Source of the DNA: an uncultured Collinsella sp.
Lineage (GTDB): Bacteria > Actinomycetota > Coriobacteriia > Coriobacteriales > Coriobacteriaceae
Length of the DNA stretch: 61,367 nucleotides
Assembly: GCA_959605475.1 (NCBI GenBank)
Contig: CAUHFS010000004.1
Coordinates: 1 to 61,367 of the forward strand
Direction of reading: 5' to 3'
The position numbers were made by a program, and so were the translations under genes. Position 1 is the stretch's first letter; every line of letters begins with the position of its first letter. Shown here piece after piece: positions 24,453 to 33,069 of the stretch. The notes below the pieces were generated by a model that did no database searches, was not told where the DNA came from, and saw only the letters and a program-made list of their open reading frames with translations.

Positions 24453-25454
24453 ATGGCAGATTGCAAACGATATAAGGTGGCCGCGATTGACCTGGGCACG
24501 GTGTCGTCGCGACTGGTGTTGGCGCAGGTCGAGGCCGGGGCGATCGTGGAATCGTCCAAGCATACCGAGATCACCGACTTGGGCGAGGGCGTGGACGCGA
24601 CGGGGCGCTTTTGCGAGGCGGCGGTCGAGCGCGTGCTTGCCGCATGCCGCATGTTTGTGGACGAGGCGCGTGCCTTTGGGGCTGTGTGCATCTGCACCAC
24701 GTGCACGAGTGCCGCGCGCGATGCGTCCAATGCTGCCCTGCTGCTGGACGGCCTGCGCGAGCTGGGGCTCGAGCCGCAGGTGATTCCGGGCGAGGTTGAG
24801 GCGCGCCTGACATTTTTTGGCGTGGCGCACGACTTTGCAGGCGAGCGCATTATTGTCGCGGATTCGGGCGGCGGGTCGACGGAGCTTGCGACGGGCGTAT
24901 ATGCTCCGGAGCGCGGGGTCTTTGCGCTGGAAGGAACGCGTTCGCTGGACATTGGCTGCCGTCGCGTGACGGAGCGGTTTTTCTCGGCGCTGCCGCCAAC
25001 GGACAGTGAACTTGCCGCCGCTGGCGTATGGGCGGGCGAGCAGTTCGGGGCTTACTTTGAGGGCCTGCCTGTCGACTTTGAGCGCGCCGAGCGCCTCGTT
25101 GCGGTGGGCGGTACCGTCACCACGCTCGTGGCGCTGGTCCACGAACTGGAGCCGTACGATTCGAGCTTTGTGCACCTATGCGAGCTGTCGCTGGAGCAGG
25201 TCTCGGCCGCTATCGAGCGCATGTCTGCGTTGGATGTTGCAGGCATTGCCGCGTTGCCGGGCGTGCAGCCCAAGCGCGCGGGCGTGATTCTCGCTGGCGC
25301 CGTGGTGATCCGCGAGCTCATGCGAGCCGGCGGCTACAAGACGCTCACCGTAAGCGAGAACAGCCTGCTCGCCGGCATGGCAGCCACCATCAACGAGACT
25401 CTCGACGGCGCGACCCCCACCATCTCCTGGACCCCAGAGCTCAGCACCCTCTAA
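24453..25454 (+). CDS. Exopolyphosphatase / pppGpp phosphohydrolase (Ppx/GppA family)
   Basis: 333 residues, the short single-module form without the HD domain. ASKHA-fold motifs are present: AAIDLGTVSSRLVLA (phosphate 1), ADSGGGSTELATG (phosphate 2) and VAVGGTVTTLVAL (adenosine-like). It removes phosphate from polyphosphate and/or pppGpp. ATG 24453 has a clear CGGAGGGGAG RBS; the longer in-frame ORF would begin inside the previous gene. It lies 28 bp after the DivIC-like gene. Confidence 0.88.
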   Translation: MADCKRYKVAAIDLGTVSSRLVLAQVEAGAIVESSKHTEITDLGEGVDATGRFCEAAVERVLAACRMFVDEARAFGAVCICTTCTSAARDASNAALLLDGLRELGLEPQVIPGEVEARLTFFGVAHDFAGERIIVADSGGGSTELATGVYAPERGVFALEGTRSLDIGCRRVTERFFSALPPTDSELAAAGVWAGEQFGAYFEGLPVDFERAERLVAVGGTVTTLVALVHELEPYDSSFVHLCELSLEQVSAAIERMSALDVAGIAALPGVQPKRAGVILAGAVVIRELMRAGGYKTLTVSENSLLAGMAATINETLDGATPTISWTPELSTL

Positions 25455-25456
25455 AT

Positions 25457-25525
25457 AAGTTGCGGTGAAATAGTTCCTAAATAAGCTGGTAAACGGTATA
25501 AACAGGATCTATTCCACCGCAACTT
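25457..25525. repeat. 22-bp imperfect inverted repeat (MITE-like) after ppx
   Basis: The arms AAGTTGCGGTGAAATAG (25457-25473) and CTATTCCACCGCAACTT (25509-25525) match with one mismatch, and the stem extends inward by TTCCT/AGGAT with a second mismatch. The loop is A/T-rich. A nearby partial copy of its inner sequence (TCCTAAAT-AGCTGG at 25475-25489, TCCTAAAT-AGTTGG at 25556-25570) suggests a small mobile or amplified element. It may also end the ppx transcript, but there is no U-run. Confidence 0.65.
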
Positions 25526-25700
25526 CTAAGGGACCGAAGCTGTCTTTTAGCCCGTCCTAAATTAGTTGGCTTTCTGAAGCGCGGGGCGGTGGGACGTCTG
25601 CGTATTTGCTGCGCAAATCCGCACCGGCTTCGGACGCCTGCTGGCGCCCTCGCCGGCTCGCTGCGGACGCTGCGCGTCCGCTTGACGCTCGCCCCCCCTC
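25526..25700. other. Intergenic stretch without a gene
   Basis: No convincing ORF. It contains GC-rich palindromes, for example GCGGACGC-tgc-GCGTCCGC at about 25655-25673, and a 13-nt match (GGGGCGGTGGGAC, 25584 region) to the minus-strand 3' end of the tRNA gene at 25776-25860. With the T-arm fragment at 25701 this looks like debris of duplicated tRNA sequence. Confidence 0.4.
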
Positions 25701-25722
25701 GCGGGTTCGAGTCCCACCGGCA
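25701..25722 (+). pseudogene. tRNA 3'-end fragment (T arm)
   Basis: GCGGG-TTCGAGT-CCCAC reads as a T stem-loop followed by CGGCA, in opposite orientation to the intact tRNA-Leu 54 bp away. Seventeen bases (25703-25719) are the exact reverse complement of 25785-25801 inside that tRNA. No matching 5' half or anticodon arm is upstream, so it is not a functional tRNA. Such fragments are typical of integrase attachment remnants or tRNA-derived duplications. Confidence 0.5.
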
Positions 25723-25724
25723 TC

Positions 25725-25763
25725 TAAAAGAAGTGAGCCCGCATCCCTTGGGGACACGGGCTC
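25725..25763 (-). terminator. Terminator of the tRNA-Leu transcript
   Basis: On the minus strand GAGCCCG (25763-25757) pairs with CGGGCTC (25741-25735), followed by ACTTCTTTTAG. It lies 12 bases downstream of the tRNA 3' end. Confidence 0.75.
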
Positions 25764-25775
25764 GAAAGCTCCATA

Positions 25776-25860
25776 TGGTAGGGGCGGTGGGACTCGAACC
25801 CACAATCCTTGCGGCGAGAGATTTTAAGTCTCCTGCGTATGCCAATTCCGCCACGCCCCC
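25776..25860 (-). tRNA. tRNA-Leu (anticodon UAA)
   Basis: 85-nt class II tRNA with encoded CCA. The acceptor stem is GGGGGCG (25860-25854) with CGCCCCT before A-CCA. The anticodon loop is CTTAAAA (anticodon TAA), flanked by GGAGA/TCTCT. The long variable arm CTCGCCGCAAGGAT and the T arm GTGGG-TTCGAGT-CCCAC complete the cloverleaf. Reads UUA codons, which are rare in this GC-rich genome. Confidence 0.95.
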
Positions 25861-25891
25861 GTGAGACTAGAAGTCTAGCACAAGCCGTCCG

Positions 25892-26515
25892 TTACGCGTT
25901 GACGGCCATCGAGTGTTGACCCGACTTCTCGAGGAACTCTTGGAACTTTGCTTCGTCGCCCTTGTTCTTGTACTGCAGGGCCAGCAAGTATTCCAGTCGG
26001 CAGCTCTTGACCTTGTCGTCACCGGCCTCTTCGAGCATGCGCTCCAGCTCGGGAATGTCGTTGTGGCGCTTGAGGATCATCGTGTCGTACATCAGCTGGC
26101 ATTCGTGTGCGACTGCCTCGGCCTGACCGCCCTCAAAGCCCTTGATCTCGTGCAGCAACTCCTTGGACTTTTTGCGGTCCTCCTGGCCAACGTAGTAGTT
26201 AAAGGCCTTAATGACCAGGTCGACGCGCTGCATCTTGGGGAGGTTGAGTCCCAGCAGTAGGTCGAACATCTCGCTGGCGCGCTCGTGGTCCTCGCGCAGC
26301 AGATAGGAGTTCAGGCGCAGGTAGTCGCGGTTGTAGCGTGGGTACAGCATGCTGGTGAGTTTGCCGTCGAGCAAACGATCGAACTCGTCCCACTGCTTGG
26401 CGGCCATCAACTGCTGCAGACGCTTGAACGTGGTGCGTTTTTTGACGCTAAAGAACACCGACACGGCGATGCAGATGATAACGACGGCGGTCCAGAGGGT
26501 GCGGGAATCGGGCAT
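25892..26515 (-). CDS. Membrane-anchored helical-repeat protein of unknown function
   Basis: 207 residues. One N-terminal transmembrane helix (TLWTAVVIICIAVSVFF, about 6-22) with a short extracytoplasmic N-terminus, then a long, wholly helical, charged region whose pattern (MFDLLLGLNLPKMQRVDLVIKAF and similar) suggests TPR-like repeats. ATG 26515 is chosen with AAGGA before it; the ORF extends upstream without an RBS. I do not recognise a family. A membrane-tethered adaptor is a reasonable guess. Monocistronic, with its own promoter (-10 TATAAT at 26571-26576 on this strand). Confidence 0.75.
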   Translation of the reverse strand: MPDSRTLWTAVVIICIAVSVFFSVKKRTTFKRLQQLMAAKQWDEFDRLLDGKLTSMLYPRYNRDYLRLNSYLLREDHERASEMFDLLLGLNLPKMQRVDLVIKAFNYYVGQEDRKKSKELLHEIKGFEGGQAEAVAHECQLMYDTMILKRHNDIPELERMLEEAGDDKVKSCRLEYLLALQYKNKGDEAKFQEFLEKSGQHSMAVNA

Positions 26516-26570
26516 TTCAGAGTCCTTAGTCGCTCTTAAAGCGAGCGGTATGACAACACGTACTAGATGT

Positions 26571-26599
26571 ATTATACGCAGCGCGCAAGCAAACTGGCA
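26571..26599 (-). promoter_or_regulatory. Putative promoter of the helical-repeat gene
   Basis: A perfect -10 TATAAT on the minus strand (26576-26571), with a weak -35 TGCCAG (26599-26594) 17 bp upstream. The leader to the ATG would be about 50 nt. Confidence 0.5.
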
Positions 26600-26678
26600 T
26601 AAAAGCTCATCGAGGCTGAGTGCCATCGCTCGCTGCGGTACACTTACCTAAAGTAAACCATGAAGGGAGACATTACCT

Positions 26679-26966
26679 ATGAAGAAGATCGTTTTGGCTT
26701 GCGGTGCTGGCGCTGCTACTTCCACGCTCGTTGCCCAGAAGGTCGCTACCATGCTCGACGCCAACGGTTATGCTGGCAAGTATGAGATCGTGCAGTGTGC
26801 CATCTCCGAGGCCAAGGACTACTGCGACGAGGGCGCCGACCTGCTGATCGCCACCACCGTTGCTCCCGAGGGCCTCACCTGCCCGTACGTGAGCGGCGTG
26901 CCCTTCATGACCGGCATGAACCGCGTCGCTGCCGAGAAGGCCGTCCTCGACGTCATGGCTCAGTAG
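26679..26966 (+). CDS. PTS IIB component, galactitol/lactose-like small IIB
   Basis: 95 residues. The P-loop ACGAGAATSTLVA carries the phospho-cysteine Cys8, typical of GatB-type IIB proteins that pass phosphate to the sugar in the IIC channel. The ATG follows AAGGGAGA by eight bases. No IIA or IIC is adjacent: the next gene is a VOC protein 11 bp downstream, then a terminator. It is therefore an orphan IIB; the partner subunits must lie elsewhere if it is active. Confidence 0.88.
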   Translation: MKKIVLACGAGAATSTLVAQKVATMLDANGYAGKYEIVQCAISEAKDYCDEGADLLIATTVAPEGLTCPYVSGVPFMTGMNRVAAEKAVLDVMAQ

Positions 26967-26977
26967 GCGCTGACTGT

Positions 26978-27352
26978 ATGAGTGAGCAGAACGCCAATCC
27001 GGTCGAGCTCTTTGGCATGCGCGTTGCCCATGTGGGCATTAACGCCACCGACCCGGCAGATGCCCTGGAGATCGCGGAGCTGTTCTCGACGATGATGGGC
27101 CTGCCCGTTATCGAGACCCCGGTTTCGTACTTTAACGATTCGCTGATCGAGGTCATGAAGCAGAACGGTCGTGGCACCAAGGGCCACATCGGCTTTGCCG
27201 TCAACGACATCGATGCGGCCGAGAAGTGGTTTGCCGAGCGCGGGCTCGAGGTCAACGAGGAGTCGCGCGTGCCGCTGCCCGACGGCGGCACCAAGCTCGT
27301 GTACTTTAAGCGCGAGTTCGCCGGCTTCGCCGTGCACCTGTGCCGCGAGTAG
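26978..27352 (+). CDS. VOC (glyoxalase/dioxygenase) superfamily protein
   Basis: 124 residues with the two beta-alpha-beta-beta-beta modules of the vicinal oxygen chelate fold: MRVAHVGINATDPADA (metal ligand candidate His18), GTKGHIGFAVNDIDAAEKWF, and the end FKREFAGFAVHLCRE. The substrate is unknown; VOC proteins include glyoxalases, epimerases and dioxygenases. ATG 26978 follows the IIB stop by 11 bp, so the two are cotranscribed. A sugar-related isomerase or lyase role would fit, but this is inference. Confidence 0.85.
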   Translation: MSEQNANPVELFGMRVAHVGINATDPADALEIAELFSTMMGLPVIETPVSYFNDSLIEVMKQNGRGTKGHIGFAVNDIDAAEKWFAERGLEVNEESRVPLPDGGTKLVYFKREFAGFAVHLCRE

Positions 27353-27376
27353 CGCACAGGCTGCTATAGCTAGCAA

Positions 27377-27413
27377 AAAGGGATAGGGCCGCATGGCCTT
27401 ATCCCTTTATTTA
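27377..27413. terminator. Bidirectional terminator between convergent genes
   Basis: AAAGGGATAGGGCC (27377-27390) pairs with GGCCTTATCCCTTT (27395-27408), one G-U pair, with A-rich sequence on the left and T-rich on the right. It serves the VOC gene on + and the kinase gene on -. Confidence 0.88.
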
Positions 27414-27427
27414 TGCCGAGGGGCTTT

Positions 27428-28706
27428 CTATCGTGGCAGGCGAATCGTAAAGCGGCTGCCGACGCCCTCGACTGAGGTCACGCCAATGACACCACCATGG
27501 CTATCGACGATCCACTTGGCAATGGCAAGCCCCAGACCCGAGCCCTGCGCGCCGGCATCGCGTGCGTTGTCGGCGCGGTAGAACCGTTCAAACGCGTGAG
27601 CTGCGGATTCCTGGTTCATGCCGATACCCTCGTCCTCAACACTTATGTCGATCGTGCCCATGCCCGCATTGGGCGTTATGCCAAATGTGATGGTCGTTCC
27701 CGCATCCGAGTACTTGGCGGCGTTTTGCACGATCACACGCAGGCCCTGCTTCACGAGCGCCACGTCGACGGGCGCGTCGCAGCGCGGGTCGCTGGCAAGC
27801 AAGGCGTCAAAAGCCAGCCGATACGTGTGCTCGGCATCGATCATCTGTGACTCCTCGCATACCTCGCCGACCAGTGCGGCCAGGTTGGTATTCGCACGCC
27901 GCAGGACCGTGCGCCCGGCATCGCCGCGCGCCAAAAACAGCAGCTGCTCCACGAGCTCCTGCATATGCTCGCTTTCGGCCTTGAGGGACGCGATGGATTC
28001 CGCCAGCACGTCCGGGTTATCTTTGCCCCAGCGGTCGAGCATGTTTACGTAACCCTGAATCACCGCGATGGGCGTTCGTAGCTCGTGGCTTGCATCGTTG
28101 ACAAAGCGCATCTGCTGCAGCTTTGCCTCTTGCATCTGGCGCAGCAGGCGGTTGAGCGCGACCTCGATGCTCGCCAGGTCGGCGTCGCCGGTGGTGACGC
28201 TCGGCGAGTCGATGCTTGCGCGCTCGATGGCCTGCTCCAGCGTTTCCATCTTGCCGCCGGAGAGCTGCATACGGCTGAGCTCGTCTACGCGCAGGGCCAG
28301 GTCGTTGAGCGGTGCCATGGTGCGGCGCACGCGGCGGGCGCCGCCGAGCATGTTGAGCACGCTGATGACCTGCCCACCTGCAACGACAAGATAGAGGGGC
28401 CACAGCGCGATGAGGTCCTGCGCGAGGGGGAAGGTCTTGGTGGTGCGCGCAAGCTCGACGGTATAGGTGAGCGTGGCGGGGTCCCAGCCGTGCGCGGGCG
28501 TCAGCGACATGCCGTGGACGGCGGCACCGGGGATCCATCCCGCGGTAAACGCGCCGTCGGGCAGCGTTTGGTTATAGCCATAGATGAGGATCGCCGCCGC
28601 AGCAACCAGCAGCCACAGGTCGAGCCAGATGTAGCTCGCCAGGCGGCGCCACATGTAGCTCCAGTTGATGGCGCGGGCGATGGAGGTGACGCGCTTGGCC
28701 TCGGCA

Positions 28707-28723
<17 letters not shown>
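27428..28723 (-). CDS. Sensor histidine kinase (OmpR/EnvZ class)
   Basis: 431 residues. Two transmembrane helices (about residues 29-48 and 110-130) enclose an extracytoplasmic domain of ~65 residues. HAMP-like linker, then the H-box NDASHELRTPIAVIQGY, N-box VIVQNAAKYS, G1 VEDEGIGM and G2 GSGLGLAIAKWIVD: a complete HisKA-HATPase_c kinase. ATG 28723 is chosen; it lies inside the last 17 bases of the regulator gene, with GGGGTGGG as RBS, so the two proteins are made together. The stimulus is unknown. Confidence 0.92.
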
Positions 28724-29492
<769 letters not shown>

Positions 29493-29510
29493 GCGTGCCC
29501 CCGTCTGCGA

Positions 29511-30053
29511 TTACTTGTCGTCGTTGAGATTTTGCTTGATGTCGTCCGCGGCGTTAGCAGCGCTATCCATAAGGTTGTTGATGCTGCCGGGCACGTCGCC
29601 GTCGCTGTCGATGCGGTAGCGCATGCCAAAGAACAGGCCAATCAGCATCAGCCATATCGTGGCGCCCCAGGCAAACAGCGCGACGATGGGAATCAGGATG
29701 GGGATGTTGAGGATGATCGCATCGCGGCGCGTGGCGATAAACTTGGTGTCCAGACTCAGGCGGAAGAGCTTTTTGAGGTACTCCCACACGCTGTCCATCT
29801 TCTTGGAGAAGTCGGTCTTTTCACTCGACTTTTCGTAGGCTGCCTGCGCGGCGACCATCTCGGCCGAGGGCTCATCGACTGGCGCGGACTCGGTGGCGGC
29901 ATGCGCCGACGTGGTCTGGGTCTTGCCCTGCGACTCGAGCCAAATGATGGCATCCAAAACGTTGCCGTCGGCAGCGTCGAGCGCCGCCTTGGCATCGGTG
30001 TAACTCACGTTGCACTTGGTGCGGATGGTTTCAGCTTTTTCGAGGTCGTCCAT
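29511..30053 (-). CDS. UBA-like / DUF4342 membrane protein
   Basis: 180 residues. The N-terminus (2-45) is a UBA-like three-helix domain (RTKCNVSYTDAKAALDAADGNVLDAIIWL), the middle is acidic, and a hydrophobic hairpin (AIILNIPILIPIVALFAWGATIWLMLIGLFFGM, about 112-144) precedes a short charged tail. This fits DUF4342. Proteins of this type occur near envelope-stress regulators in Gram-positives; here the gene is 18 bp upstream of the OmpR-type regulator on the same strand, so it may be in its operon. Function unknown. Confidence 0.8.
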   Translation of the reverse strand: MDDLEKAETIRTKCNVSYTDAKAALDAADGNVLDAIIWLESQGKTQTTSAHAATESAPVDEPSAEMVAAQAAYEKSSEKTDFSKKMDSVWEYLKKLFRLSLDTKFIATRRDAIILNIPILIPIVALFAWGATIWLMLIGLFFGMRYRIDSDGDVPGSINNLMDSAANAADDIKQNLNDDK

Positions 30054-30429
30054 GACCTGTCCTTTCGTTCGATGGGCGCGACGCCGGGCGACCTGCCCGG
30101 GCGCGAGCGTTGCGTTCGTCGGCCTGCGTTGCGCGGTGCCGCCCGCCCTTGGTCGAACTCTATAGTGCAGGTTATAGATTAAGCGATTCTTGAGCCAAGA
30201 TTAATGTTGGATGAGTTTTTGGGTGGTGTGGGCACAGGCAGTCTTTGAGGCAAGTGCGGGCCGGGCGCCCGGGGCGTAAGGGTAAATTTGTGTCCGCACG
30301 GCGAGATATACTTATTACCAACGTTAAGGGCGTGACGGGGCAAAGTTGCCTGCCGCCCGCGAAATCAGAGGGGTCGCCGTGCCGTATGGCGCAAACGAGC
30401 GGGGTCCCGACGCAAACAGGGGGTCATAG
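30054..30429 (+). promoter_or_regulatory. 376-bp divergent region with a long GC-rich leader
   Basis: No gene. A good -10 (TATACT, 30307-30312) without a strong -35 would start a ~110-nt leader for the phosphatase gene at 30430. The leader can fold: GGGCG...CGCCC around GGGCAA/TTGCCT (about 30328-30358), then further GC hairpins up to the RBS AGGGGG. I cannot match it to a known riboswitch. The left part holds the promoter of the DUF4342/two-component unit. Confidence 0.45.
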
Positions 30430-31191
30430 GTGCATATCTACGCTATGAGTGACATTCACGGGTGTTTGGACGCCTTTAAGGCATCGCTATCCACCATCGA
30501 CCTCGATGCCCAGGACTTCAAGCTGGTCTTACTTGGCGATTACTGCGATCGAGGCCCCGATTCGCTTGGCGTCTTTGAGCTCATCATGGACCTGCAAAAA
30601 CGTTACGGCGATCGCGTCGTGGCACTGCGTGGCAACCATGAGGAGATGTTCCTTGAGTACATTGACGAGGTGAACGATCCCAATTTCACGCAGGCATGGA
30701 TACTTGCCGACAGCAATCTGGCAACGGCTAAGAGCTTCTTAGATGCCGAGGCATTCAAGCACGTTAAGCATCTGTTGAGGCTCAGGGAGTTCGAGGAAGC
30801 GTACGCCTTTACGGTCGAGAGCATGAAGGCCGAGCATGCGGACATCATCGCGTGGGTCCGCAAGCTCCCTTATTTTTACGAGAGCCCCTTCGGCCAGGTT
30901 TTTGTGCACGCCGGTATTGAAGAGGATGCCGGGGAGTATTGGAAGATGGGCACGTCTGCCGAGTCGTTTACCATGATGCCGCCCGATTACGTGGGGCGTA
31001 AGTTCTACCTGGATGTTATCGCCGGGCACATCAATACCGAAGCGGCTTCGGGCATCGCAGGCTACCGCGGTATCTGGTATGACGGAGCCAGCCATTTCTA
31101 CATTGACGGGAACGTAGTTCAGCACGGTGAGGTCGTCGTGCTGAACTACGACTCAGAGACAGGGAAGTACAGCGGGCAAGGGCTGGAGTAG
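30430..31191 (+). CDS. Serine/threonine-type (PPP family) protein phosphatase
   Basis: 253 residues. The PPP signature motifs are in order: SDIHGC, LLGDYCDRGPDS (GDxxDRG), LRGNHEEM (GNHE), a late HAG (VFVHAGIEEDAG) and GHIN. This resembles PrpA/bis(5'-nucleosyl)-tetraphosphatase (ApaH-like) enzymes, which use two metal ions. The start is GTG 30430 with AGGGGG 9-14 nt upstream. It could dephosphorylate proteins or diadenosine polyphosphates; the sequence does not decide. Last normal-GC gene before the island. Confidence 0.85.
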   Translation: MHIYAMSDIHGCLDAFKASLSTIDLDAQDFKLVLLGDYCDRGPDSLGVFELIMDLQKRYGDRVVALRGNHEEMFLEYIDEVNDPNFTQAWILADSNLATAKSFLDAEAFKHVKHLLRLREFEEAYAFTVESMKAEHADIIAWVRKLPYFYESPFGQVFVHAGIEEDAGEYWKMGTSAESFTMMPPDYVGRKFYLDVIAGHINTEAASGIAGYRGIWYDGASHFYIDGNVVQHGEVVVLNYDSETGKYSGQGLE

Positions 31192-31203
31192 GTTGACGGG
31201 CGA

Positions 31204-32007
31204 TTATTTGTCTGCCAACCTACGCAGTGCTTCTTTAAGCCAACCATTCATCGCTTCCGAGCGATATGTTATTGTCCAGGGCTTTGGGGCCGTCTTCGGT
31301 TTAACAAGCTGTAGCTTGATGCGCCTGTTTTCAGGCTGGTTAGGGGAACACAATAACTGTAGATGCAATGCACTTAAATCGCCCATGTCCCGCGATTTAA
31401 AATGTTGATACAGGCAATGGTATTCGTGCTGATCACTGCTTAAAGCGTGAGCGACATCGAGGTATGCGAGCACGGAGATGAGCACATGCCATTGCTGATT
31501 TAAATTGTCATGCGCGCTGTCGGTAAAGGGCTTGAAGGCATCGACTTCTGCAATTGTATCGTCGTCAAAATAAAAGCGGTAATGCTTTTGCTTATCGGTG
31601 CGGTGTCTGAGCACAAGATAGAAGGCCGCGTTTTCCGGGTGATTTTTCATTATGTTAATTGTCGGTCCGAGTCTTTTTGCCTGCTTCGCTTGTCTCCATT
31701 CGGTTCCACACCAATCGCCCCATACGTCTTCCCTGAGAGCGGCTTCCATTGCAGCGAGCTCACTGTTGTCAAGCTGATTCAGAGCGACTATGGCTTCGCC
31801 CAACGTCTCGGCATCGTCTGCGCTATTACTGCTTTCGGAACCGATCTCGCAGGAATCGTTGCACCATCCAATGAAGTTCTTGACGCCTATTCCTATTGGA
31901 TGATCGATATGAAACTTTTTGGTCGGGGATGCACTGTTGCGCACGCTATCGACACGGTTGAAAAAGTCCTGGATGTGGTTCAAATCGGCGAGCTTGGCTT
32001 CGTCCAT
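31204..32007 (-). CDS. Hypothetical protein at the left end of the accessory island
   Basis: 267 residues, no family recognised. Mixed alpha/beta composition with aromatic-rich segments (DVWGDWCGTEWRQAKQAKR; HYRFYFDDDTIAEVDAF) and a basic C-terminal part. ATG 32007 has the RBS GAAAGGA. GC content is visibly lower than in the genes to the left, marking the start of transferred DNA. It is convergent with the phosphatase gene, 12 bp from its stop. Confidence 0.7.
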   Translation of the reverse strand: MDEAKLADLNHIQDFFNRVDSVRNSASPTKKFHIDHPIGIGVKNFIGWCNDSCEIGSESSNSADDAETLGEAIVALNQLDNSELAAMEAALREDVWGDWCGTEWRQAKQAKRLGPTINIMKNHPENAAFYLVLRHRTDKQKHYRFYFDDDTIAEVDAFKPFTDSAHDNLNQQWHVLISVLAYLDVAHALSSDQHEYHCLYQHFKSRDMGDLSALHLQLLCSPNQPENRRIKLQLVKPKTAPKPWTITYRSEAMNGWLKEALRRLADK

Positions 32008-32190
32008 ATCTGGATTCCTTTCTCATCAGGAAACATGTCTCATTATAGGCATGCCTGCGGTCGTAGCGGCTAGGGGTGCCAGCATGGTCCCAGGGGAGGA
32101 AAATGATGGCCTCTCAACGACAGCGCTGCGGCAGGAACAGATTAAGCAAGGCACTGCGCCTGTGCGTTATGCAAATCACGTTGCAAAAGT

Positions 32191-32838
32191 ATGAAAATAT
32201 CCTACAAATGCAACATGAAGTACTTTAGCAACATAACGGCGATAAGCGAGCTTTCCGAGAGCGAGGGCGTGTTCACCACGGCTCAGGCGGCTCGCATGGA
32301 CATTTCTCGAGATGCGCTGGCGCACTCATGCCGCGTGGGGCGTCTTGAGCGGATATGCCACGGCGCCTACCGGATGTCGGGCGCGCAGCGCCGAGACACC
32401 GACGAGCTCAACGCTCTTTGGAAGCTCACCAATCCCTCCCTGTGCGCGTGGGAGAGAAAACGCCAGTGGGATGGCATCGCCGTGAGCGGTACGACTGCGG
32501 CGAACCTGCAGCAAATGGGCGATTTCCATCTGTCCCCCTACAGGATGACCGCGCCCATGCGCATCAATACGAGAAACGATTCCCTTTCTTTTGTAAAGCG
32601 CGAGATTGCCGAGCGGGATATCGTTTGGCTCGACGGCCTGCCGGTAACCAAGCCCGAGCGCACGCTTGTCGATCTTTGCCTCGATTGCGAGGACCCCTCA
32701 TTAATTATCGATGCCTATAACGATGCGCTTGGGCGAGGGCTCGATATACAGCGGCTGAAAGAATTCGTAAAGGAGAACTCTAAAACCGCCAAGCGGCGCG
32801 GACTGATGATGCCTTTGCTGATGGTACTGAACGGGTAA
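32191..32838 (+). CDS. AbiEi-family antitoxin / transcriptional regulator
   Basis: 215 residues. The N-terminal winged helix (SESEGVFTTAQAARMDISRDALAHSCRVGRLERICHGAYR) is the typical AbiEi_4 domain; the C-terminal part (VWLDGLPVTKPERTLVDLC) is the usual AbiEi body. In AbiE type IV toxin-antitoxin systems it represses the operon and counters the AbiEii nucleotidyltransferase. Start uncertain: ATG 32191 or ATG 32215, neither with a good RBS. The toxin gene downstream is cut to 21 codons (32854-32919), so this antitoxin is an orphan. Confidence 0.8.
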   Translation: MKISYKCNMKYFSNITAISELSESEGVFTTAQAARMDISRDALAHSCRVGRLERICHGAYRMSGAQRRDTDELNALWKLTNPSLCAWERKRQWDGIAVSGTTAANLQQMGDFHLSPYRMTAPMRINTRNDSLSFVKREIAERDIVWLDGLPVTKPERTLVDLCLDCEDPSLIIDAYNDALGRGLDIQRLKEFVKENSKTAKRRGLMMPLLMVLNG

Positions 32839-32853
32839 TGTGAAACAGAGGAC

Positions 32854-32919
32854 ATGGTGAAGTACAAAACGCCTGCCGCATTGAAGATGGCTGTTAGGAA
32901 TGCCGCAAGGCAGTTTTAA
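32854..32919 (+). pseudogene. Truncated AbiEii toxin remnant
   Basis: The ORF from ATG 32854 reads MVKYKTPAALKMAVRNAARQ-F and stops. It begins 15 bp after the AbiEi stop. The pattern K-T-P-A-A-L-x-M-A-V-x-x-A-A is the usual N-terminus of AbiEii nucleotidyltransferases, which are about 300 residues. No continuation is found in any frame before the GHKL ATPase at 33070. The toxin was probably lost when the adjacent defence cassette arrived. Confidence 0.65.
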
Positions 32920-33069
32920 ATGAGCGCCGAAACGTGAATAATCGTGCTGCGACTGTCACGTTATTGCCGGTAGCGCTACCGTTCGCATGATTTGGGTGCC
33001 GGTAAGTGATAATTGATTAATGGCCGCTGCTATACTTATCGATTATGATGCTAGTAAGATTGGCTTTGG
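32920..33069 (+). promoter_or_regulatory. Leader/promoter region of the defence cassette
   Basis: AT-richer spacer after the toxin remnant. A -10 TATACT (33031-33036) lies 34 bp before the ATPase start with no clear -35. A short dyad GGTAGCGCTACC (32982-32993 region) is a perfect 12-bp palindrome and could be an operator. Confidence 0.45.

Noticed and set aside
25556..25805. Minus-strand ORFs starting near tRNA-Leu (for example the 82-codon frame 25557-25805)
   Set aside because: They read through the tRNA gene and its terminator; a common false ORF around tRNAs.
30320..30429. Cyclic-di-GMP (GEMM) riboswitch before the PPP phosphatase, suggested by GGGGCAAAG and GACGCAAAC
   Set aside because: The two words are ~80 nt apart and the second half of the aptamer would run into the coding sequence; the layout does not fit.
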